Below, in pieces: positions 24,269-31,400 of a stretch of DNA of 33,910 bases. Source of the stretch: Candidatus Obscuribacterales bacterium (GTDB lineage: Bacteria; Cyanobacteriota; Vampirovibrionia; Obscuribacterales; Obscuribacteraceae); the NCBI GenBank assembly GCA_021732565.1, contig JAKFUT010000290.1, positions 1 through 33,910 on the forward strand, written 5' to 3'. Numbering within the stretch: position 1 is the first letter of the stretch; the number at the start of each line of letters is the position of its first letter. Under the pieces are notes generated by a model, which was not told the origin of the DNA, did no database searches, and saw only the letters and a list, made by a program, of their open reading frames with translations. The position numbers and the translations under genes were made by a program.

Positions 24269-25663
24269 ATGGATCATAAGAACAGAGAAGCAGATAAAGC
24301 TAGCGATGATGTCAAAGACAACATAAAAGTATCCGACAAAGTATTCAAAGACGAGGCTGGAATTGATTCGCAGAAGGCAGCAGCAGATCTGGTAAAGGGA
24401 ATTCGCAAGGAACACCTCGGCAAGCATGTTTTGACTAAACCGGGTCAAGAATCTTTTAAATTGACCGACGATGGCAAACCGATTACGGCACCGAAGGATG
24501 AGCCGGAGGGCAAGAAAGATCAGGCAGAAGGCAAGGGAAAAATAGAGCAAGCTGCGCCAGCGACCAAATATGAGGATTCAGTAGACAAGGCGCGAGCGTT
24601 GACATATTTAACTACCAATTTTGATTCAATTGACGCTGCCGGAAAAGGCAAAGCAAATGGACGCATCTCAGAAAAAGACATCGATGCGTTCATCGAGAAA
24701 AACAAAAGCACATTGGGACCGAAGGAGTTGCAATCTCTGGAGTATGCAAAGAAGCATATCGGCGAGATTGAGCAGGCTCATAATGATTGGGGAAGAGACA
24801 AAAAGGGCATCAGCAAGGGTGATCTCACGGAAACCAAGGGAGACACGGTTAAGGAGGTTTCAGCAGAACGCCCCAAAGATATTGCCGACGATGCGAAAAA
24901 ATTTGCCGACGCTTTCGAAGCGGCCAAGAAATCGGGAAATTATGATGAGGTGATAAAAGACTATAAGAAAATAGTCGAGAAATATTCAGGCGACAGCGAA
25001 GTACAGGGGAAGATAAATGATGAACTGCATAAACGCGGTCTGCTACCGAGCGGCTTATCCATCGATACAGGCTTGCCGGAACTTATGAACAAGGAGATGC
25101 CCGGGCTCCCGATAAGGGGTGACAAAGACGTCAATATTTACGATAAGAATGGCAAGCCCGTCGATGCCACCACTTACAGTGCTACCCTTGGAACTCAGGA
25201 GCGCCTTCCTGGCAAGGATATCGTTGACGCAGAGAAACAAGAATCTGCAAGAGAAAGCAAGGATGACACTCGGATCAAGAAAGATGTCGATCTAGCCGTT
25301 TCGGACTTTGCTAAAGGCGATTACGCCAAGGTGATCAAGGATTTTGAAGCCGAAGTCAAGAAAAACCCCGGTGACGTTAAAGTGTATGCTCAGCAGCTTA
25401 CAGATGAACTGCAGAAAAAAGGCATCCTCCCGCCCAGTATAAGTATTGATGCATTCGCTCTAAAAACAGTAGATACCCAAAACCGCTACATTCCGATCAC
25501 CGACGGAACATCCTGGACCGGACTCTATGGTGCCGATGGAAAAAATCAAATGCGCAACGCCGCTCCAATCGATATCGCAGATACAGGTTTAAAGAAGGAA
25601 GATCCAAAAAATTCTAAACCCAAACGGTCAGGCATTATAGATCCATTTGAACTAGACAACTGA
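24269..25663 (+). CDS. Charged protein with EF-hand-like segments and a duplicated module
   Basis: The 464-residue product starts at ATG 24269, nine nt after GGAG. ATG 24212 in frame is less likely. It is very rich in Lys, Asp and Glu. Residues 118-142 (NFDSIDAAGKGKANGRISEK, then DI) and 172-186 (NDWGRDKKGISKGDL) resemble EF-hand loops but with non-standard spacing, so calcium binding is uncertain. A module occurs twice, at about 216-268 and 341-395: SGNYDEVIKDYKKIVEKY...DELHKRGLLPSGLSID and KGDYAKVIKDFEAEVKKN...DELQKKGILPPSISID. The first part of each looks like a TPR-type helical pair. No signal peptide is seen. It lies 165 bp after the PsbP/DcrB-like gene, on the same strand and with similar style of composition as the two genes before it. 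Confidence 0.75.
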   Translation: MDHKNREADKASDDVKDNIKVSDKVFKDEAGIDSQKAAADLVKGIRKEHLGKHVLTKPGQESFKLTDDGKPITAPKDEPEGKKDQAEGKGKIEQAAPATKYEDSVDKARALTYLTTNFDSIDAAGKGKANGRISEKDIDAFIEKNKSTLGPKELQSLEYAKKHIGEIEQAHNDWGRDKKGISKGDLTETKGDTVKEVSAERPKDIADDAKKFADAFEAAKKSGNYDEVIKDYKKIVEKYSGDSEVQGKINDELHKRGLLPSGLSIDTGLPELMNKEMPGLPIRGDKDVNIYDKNGKPVDATTYSATLGTQERLPGKDIVDAEKQESARESKDDTRIKKDVDLAVSDFAKGDYAKVIKDFEAEVKKNPGDVKVYAQQLTDELQKKGILPPSISIDAFALKTVDTQNRYIPITDGTSWTGLYGADGKNQMRNAAPIDIADTGLKKEDPKNSKPKRSGIIDPFELDN

Positions 25664-25741
25664 TATAAAAGAGGAGAGAAGCCTCCCGGTGTCTGCAAAG
25701 TTCGAACCTACGACCAGTTAGGTGGATCATATTCTGTTTTT

Positions 25742-25769
25742 GCTCTCAGACGGTGAAACGCCTGAGAGC
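25742..25769 (+). terminator. Hairpin after the EF-hand-like protein gene
   Basis: gctctcag (25742-25749) pairs with ctgagagc (25762-25769). Two further inner pairs follow one A-C mismatch, and the loop is GTGAAA. Only GTTCTC follows, so termination would be weak. It lies 78 bp after the stop. Confidence 0.5.
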
Positions 25770-26187
25770 GTTCTCACGATTCGCCGCATACATCGATCGT
25801 TCCTTTACGATTTCGTCGACGAGTTATGTTCCTGTGGTACTTGTAAAACACCTTAAAGAAAGACTTGAGAATGCAAATTTGAATTCGCACTGCGATCCGT
25901 CAAGCGGGCACCATTTATGAACTGTGCTGACACGTATAGGCGGTTAGATGTGCGCCAAGCATCCCTCTTGCGATAGGCGGTTCCTTGATGGAACCCGGTT
26001 CAGGGAATCTATACCCGGCAAGCGAGCTTTGGCGTTGCCAGTGGCAACAAAACAGCAACAGCCTTCCTGCAAAGTAAGAGCAAGGGAAAGGGTGCTGGCC
26101 GCGAACAAAGTATAGTAACAACCGCAAACCAACACCCGAAGAGCGGGAATGGATTGCTGTCTGCTTTGCTCTGGCATGAGAGGTAAA
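25770..26187. other. Intergenic region with small hairpins
   Basis: No supported gene lies here. It holds two copies of ataggcggtt (25936-25945, 25973-25982) and two tight hairpins: ggttcc-ttgat-ggaacc (25979-25995) and gttgcc-agt-ggcaac (26034-26048). They could belong to an untranslated leader of the next gene or a small RNA. I could not fit them to a known riboswitch class. Confidence 0.35.
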
Positions 26188-26484
26188 ATGAGCAGCAATG
26201 AAGCAGCAAAAGCTCTATTCAACGATTTTTACGGTGTATCCGGCAGGCAGGCGTGGCAGCGAAATTCACCAAGCGGAGTCAATCATCTGCCGACTCTTAC
26301 TCTGGACGATCCTTTCGCAAAGTCGGTAGATGAGACGGCAAGTAGCGATACAGCCTCAGAATTACCGACCGTTTTCATGCAATTTGACAAAAACGCGGAG
26401 TCCTCATTGGACTGGTTTGAACAGCTGTCTAGAGAGGTGTCGGAAAAAGGAACGCACCAATCAGCCGAACCTCTCGCGTGGTAA
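26188..26484 (+). CDS. Small acidic protein of unknown function
   Basis: The 98-residue product starts at ATG 26188, with AGAGG four nt upstream. Earlier in-frame ATGs at 26149 and 26176 lack such a site. The sequence begins MSSNEAAKALFNDFYGVSGR, then is Ser/Thr/Asp-rich (LTLDDPFAKSVDE) and ends with a short helix (SSLDWFEQLSREVSEKG). There is no signal peptide or transmembrane segment. I know no family for it. It stands alone, more than 500 bp after the previous gene. Confidence 0.5.
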   Translation: MSSNEAAKALFNDFYGVSGRQAWQRNSPSGVNHLPTLTLDDPFAKSVDETASSDTASELPTVFMQFDKNAESSLDWFEQLSREVSEKGTHQSAEPLAW

Positions 26485-26690
26485 CTGAAGTACTTCCTAC
26501 TTGAGCTGCATCGGCTTTGTTGTACAAACTGTCGAACAATTACGAAACTGGCTAAACCAACAACAGTGTCGCTGTCGAGATTGCATTGAGCCCACGAAGA
26601 TCGGCGGATATTGAGCGAGTATACGAAGGATTGTACGCAGTTTGAAACCTGGTAAACGGTCAGAATTTGAGTTAAGCCGAGCGATGCGGA
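26485..26690. other. Short convergent gap
   Basis: This gap of about 200 bp lies between convergent genes. No gene or clear terminator hairpin is seen. Confidence 0.4.
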
Positions 26691-28319
26691 CTACTTAACC
26701 GGAGGGACTTGTTGGGAATATTGTCCGCGGCCTTGCGTGCTTTGCATGATTGCTGCTGCCATGTTCATGGTCCGATTGAGAATTGTCTTGTCCCCCTCGT
26801 TCAGGCGCATCATAACGAGGTGCATCAGGTCATCCTTCTGCAGCACCGTTAGGAGCGAAATGTCTGAGTGAACAAGGAAAGAGTTTCCCAATCGGGTTGC
26901 GGCAGGGCGTCTTCTACCTACAGCTTGCTTTGCCATAAGTATTTTGAGGTTGTCTTCCGTATCACTTACTATAACTTCTGATCCTGGCAGCAGTTCTACA
27001 GTATTGGCACCGGAACTGATCTTGAGTGAATGGGCTTTGCTATCATAGAGATTTTGCACGGTTGTACCTGCCGCATCACAAGTGATGAGAGCAATGGTAT
27101 TTGGTTCTACTGCGACAGAATATCCACCACACTTCACTCGGGCAGACTTTGAAGTGGAAATCAATGCTTTTCCGCTGCGCAATATGACGGTACCAGGCTC
27201 ACTAACTTCAATCTTCGAGTTAGGCAGGTATCTGACGGTGGCGAAGTCTGTCAGGAATTCGCCTATCTGCGAGGACACAATGGCATTGATCTTTGTTATT
27301 GATTCAAGATGTGATCCGGGCATTGGAGCATAAGGTACTTTCATTAACCCGATCAATCGTTTCTTTTGCTCAGGGGTTAGCATTCCCCTTCCTTCCAGTA
27401 TCAATCCAAGCTGTTTGCGGGCTGTTTCCGAACGGGCTTGTGTTATCTCGCGCACTTTCTCAAGCGCCACATTTTCATCAGGAATAGGATCCAGATATAT
27501 CTTTGCTAAATCGTTCTGTAAACCGAGTAGAGTTCTTCGACCTGTCTGGTCGGCAGCTTCAATTTTCATGTGAACGCCCATGATCATCGAGTCTTGCTTC
27601 GGGTTGATGCCGGTATCTTGCCAAATCTTAGGATGGTGCCTGTTAAATACGATTTTTCTTTGTTCTGGAGTGAGAAGACCTCTGGTTCTTACAGCGAGTC
27701 TGATTTTTTCGTTTTCCAACTCTGCCTTTGCTGCATTTATTTGCGCTTGTTTTTCCAGCAACAAAGTCTCATTTAGGTCTGTGGACTGGTAAAGCAGCGT
27801 TAAATCGAACTGAAGGTCTTCCAATTTCCGCTGGAGACCATTTCTCTTATTCAAAAATTCCTTCATCAAGGTTAAGTATGAGGACCACTCATCAGTCGTT
27901 AGATTCACACCAGGATAGTTGTCCAGCGGATCGCCGTAAACAAACACGGTCCTCTGTCGGTCGTTTAACATTTTTCTTACATTGATGGCGGTCTTTGCCG
28001 CCGAGATGTCTATTTCATTTTGCAGAGAGTCTATCTCACCTTGAATAGAAAAAATCTGCTCCCTCTTTGCCTCTGGATCCAGGAAACAGGCCGAAATCTT
28101 TTGATACAGACCATCGATTTTCTGCCTATTTTGGTCGGCAACCTGATTGTGAACCTTAACCAATTTGTCAATTACTTCTTTTTGCTCGCTGGTCAAGGTG
28201 GACTGAATTGAGGGACTGATTGCCGCATCAAAGTTGAGTGCTGTCGTAGGCTCAGCATTGGCTGAACCTGCTAACGCGAATAAGACTAAACTCATTAGCC
28301 AGGCATTCTTGCGGATCAT
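26691..28319 (-). CDS. Exported LTxxQ (Spy/CpxP-like) repeat protein with FecR-like C-terminal domain
   Basis: The 542-residue product starts at ATG 28319, with GGAG 6 nt upstream. A clear signal peptide (WLMSLVLFALAGSANA, cleaved before EPTT) sends it across the inner membrane. Residues 35-330 are helical and contain four LTxxQ-type motifs: LTSEQ (42), LNDRQ (118), LTPEQ (216) and LTPEQ (314), spaced about 75-100 residues. Single LTxxQ pairs define the periplasmic chaperones Spy and CpxP. Here the unit looks duplicated. Residues about 355-460 are beta-rich (RYLPNSKIEVSEPGTVILRS, VELLPGSEVIVSDTEDN) and resemble a FecR-type domain. The C-terminus is polar. It is divergent from the giant repeat protein at 28439, with 119 bp between starts, suggesting that it assists or monitors export of that protein. 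This last point is inference. Confidence 0.8.
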   Translation of the reverse strand: MIRKNAWLMSLVLFALAGSANAEPTTALNFDAAISPSIQSTLTSEQKEVIDKLVKVHNQVADQNRQKIDGLYQKISACFLDPEAKREQIFSIQGEIDSLQNEIDISAAKTAINVRKMLNDRQRTVFVYGDPLDNYPGVNLTTDEWSSYLTLMKEFLNKRNGLQRKLEDLQFDLTLLYQSTDLNETLLLEKQAQINAAKAELENEKIRLAVRTRGLLTPEQRKIVFNRHHPKIWQDTGINPKQDSMIMGVHMKIEAADQTGRRTLLGLQNDLAKIYLDPIPDENVALEKVREITQARSETARKQLGLILEGRGMLTPEQKKRLIGLMKVPYAPMPGSHLESITKINAIVSSQIGEFLTDFATVRYLPNSKIEVSEPGTVILRSGKALISTSKSARVKCGGYSVAVEPNTIALITCDAAGTTVQNLYDSKAHSLKISSGANTVELLPGSEVIVSDTEDNLKILMAKQAVGRRRPAATRLGNSFLVHSDISLLTVLQKDDLMHLVMMRLNEGDKTILNRTMNMAAAIMQSTQGRGQYSQQVPPVK

Positions 28320-28355
28320 CTACTACTCCGGGGCGACGGGAGATCGAATGGGACT

Positions 28356-28384
28356 TTTACTCTATTCATGGGTCACCTATTATA
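28356..28384. promoter_or_regulatory. Overlapping divergent promoter candidates
   Basis: On the plus strand TTTACT (28356-28361) and TATTAT (28378-28383) are 16 bp apart. On the minus strand a perfect TATAAT occupies 28384-28379, without a good -35. The two -10 elements overlap, so transcription of the giant protein and of the LTxxQ protein may compete. The predicted leaders are about 50 nt each. Confidence 0.45.
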
Positions 28385-28438
28385 GGCATAATTGAATAAG
28401 ACAGATGCTGCTCCTGATCCCCCATACGAATGTCAAAT

Positions 28439-31400
28439 ATGAACCATAAACTAAGCGCCCTAATCCTGGTATTCGTCTTCGCAACCAGTAATGATCTGTT
28501 GTCGGCAATTGCAGCCGACGGAACTAATACAGGTCACGCGCCGAACCTGGACCTCAGTTCGACCTCTGCGTCGCTACATCCCGGAAAAGCCCTGCAAACC
28601 GGCAGTACTCAGATTACTGTTGGCGGGCAGTCCATGACGGTTACTCCAGCTTCATTGCTCACGCCTGCGGAAAAGTCTGCCCTCTATCAGGTATCGCATA
28701 CCGGCTCGCAGTCAATTGTGATTGGCTCGCAGGGAAATGCCATCGGCGGCACTATTAATTTGCCGGCCAATCTCAATAACCTGGCCAGTCTTATCGTTCC
28801 GCAAAATGTTAGCGTACTGCATAATTTTTCGACTAACTCGACCTTGAACATTGTTGGAAACTTCAGCAATGCCGGAAGCTTTCTTGCCTATTCCAGCAAT
28901 GCCAGTGCCGTAATTCAAGCAACAAACATCTTCAATTCAGGGCTTATATCTTCGTCGTCGATTCAGGGCCTCAGTGGTATCTCCCAGCTAAATCTTTCAT
29001 TGATGGCAACCGGCAGCATTGTTAATAGCGGCGTGATCTCCAGCAATGGAAGCCTTTCGCTCAGCGCCGGCAATTCCATTTCAAACTTGTCTTCAACTAC
29101 TCAGTCTGCGGTTGTTCAAGCCATTAGCAATGTAAATCTTCAAACAAATTCAATAATCAACTCTGGATTAATCAATTCTGTTGCGGGAAACATCAACATT
29201 GCCGGCGCACTCAATTCGAAATTGAGCGGTGATCTGTCAATCAATAATGCACACGGCCTCATTCAAGCAACGCTAGGTTCCGTAAATATTCGCAGCACAG
29301 ACTATGCCGGTACTGCGCTTACTCAAATCATCGGCGGTAGCATCAACGCCGGAGAGATGAATGTTAATGGCGGAAACGGAAGGGTCGACGTTGCATTGAG
29401 TGACTTGACAGCCGTGCTCAACGCCAGCGCCGCCGATTTGCACGTAACCACTGCAACTCCCCGTTTGACGCTCGGACGAATCAACGTAAGCAACGATCCG
29501 ACTTTCTACAACCAGGGCGACGGAGTGACGCCCGGCGACATTCTCATAGACGAACCGTTGGTTTTCCACGGTACAACAAATACTGATCATAATTTGGCAA
29601 TTGTAGCTTCAGGAAGTATCACAACCGGCGATAACGCCGCTGAGCTCGATACCAGCTCTTCCACAAATGACGGCGGCACTATCGTCCTGGTCGCTGGTGC
29701 CGAGTTCTCTCTTGTGCCGGCCGGTCCAACATCTAATGCACCAACTGCAGGAAACAGCGGAGACAACTTTACCAATCTTGTAATCACTGGTCCCTCCTTG
29801 TTCGGTGGAAAGATTGATCTGACCAGTGGTGCGTCTGGCGGTATAACCAAGTTTGATACCCGCAGTGGCACCGGAAGCGGCGGCGCTATTACATTAGCTG
29901 CTTTTTCGGGAAGCACCACAGGATCGGGCACCATCAAACTTCCCGATACAGTTACTCTCACCAGTGGTGGCAGCGGTTCCGGGCACAACGGCGACATTAA
30001 TGTGCTCGCTGAGAGTCTGACGGGCATTCCCGTCCAAATTGGTCCTGTCAGTTCCACCGGTGGCAGCGGGGTTGGCGGCAACGTTTTAATTCAGTACTCG
30101 AAAATCGGAGTCTCGAGCCCCGTCTCAATTGTAGATGGAACAGTAATATCCGGGTCTTTCACGGGAGTGGCGGATTCGACCAATGATCCGACACGCTCTG
30201 TACAAGCGGTCGATCTCAATATCTTTAGCCCCACAGGCACAACCATCGCTTCTTTCGGTAGTATTGCAATTGGAAAGATCGTAACGCACGGCAGCAATGT
30301 CGCGGTTTTGGCTAAGGGAAACATTACTGCCCTTCCCGAGGCAGCCCTTGATACTACCGGTATCAGCGGCGGGGGCACCATCAAATTAATTGCCGGTGCA
30401 TCCCTCTTCGGGGCAGGCGGGGCCCCGCCGATAACATCGGCCGCAGTGAATGAAATCCTATCGGTGGTTGTTGGTTCAGCGGGAAACATTGATTTAACCG
30501 GCATAACAATGCTCGATTCCTCCTCTGCAACCGGTGCAGCCGGCAAAATCGGCATCTACGCCTTCCCTACGACCTCCGACAATACTCTCGGCAAGGTAAT
30601 CGTTCCGTCCAACGTCACCATCAAGGCTGATGGAGCCGCCGGCGCAGCAGGAAGCCAGATTCTTATTGCAGGCAACGGTATCGAAACAGGCAACATCGAA
30701 GCTGTTAACGCGTCGCCGCCCACCGCTTCTAATACCAATCAAATACAACTGAAAACAGGAAGTTTCGTCGGTTACGGCGACACAGTTTTTGCCGGCGCAA
30801 CAACTGCAGGTACCCCTCCCTCGCTTGGCAGCGGAGATCACGTCTATACCGGATCCTTAACTGTTAACGGCGACGGCAGCTCAATCCTTATTCCATCCGT
30901 AAATAGCATACAAATTGACGGTAACATAAAAGCCACAGGTAACAGGTCCATCATAACCATTACCACTGGTGGATTCACAGAACTGGAAATTGGTGCGGGT
31001 GGCGCAAATAGTATTAACGGCACTATTACTGCAGACGTTGCGGGACCTGTAGGTAACGCAGGCACCATCACAATTACCGCTTTCGCTGGAATAAATTTGA
31101 CAACCGGCGGGGCCCTGGTTCTTGCATCTGGTGTTAACGGTGGTGACGGAGGTAGCCTTTCGTTGCGCTCCCCATTGTCGTCGGTGAAGCTTCCAGTCGG
31201 GGGGGTGGATGTATCACCACTTTTCAGCGGTGCAACAGGTGGCACGATTGCACTTCAGGGCGACATACAGGTTTCTGGTGCAGGCAACTTCCAAGTCAAA
31301 AATAGCGGACCCGGCTCACAGATATTAGTGACTCAGTCTGACGGAACAGCCGCTTTGAAAATCGGAGGGGGCAACGGAGAATTGTCCATTGCTGCCAGCG

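Noticed and set aside
25695..25725. GTTCGAAC-type tRNA T-loop look-alike
   Set aside because: Flanking bases do not form a T-stem and no acceptor or anticodon arm can be found.
26030..26050. GCCACTG on the minus strand, resembling a cobalamin-riboswitch box
   Set aside because: Other conserved cobalamin-riboswitch elements are missing and no cobalamin gene follows.
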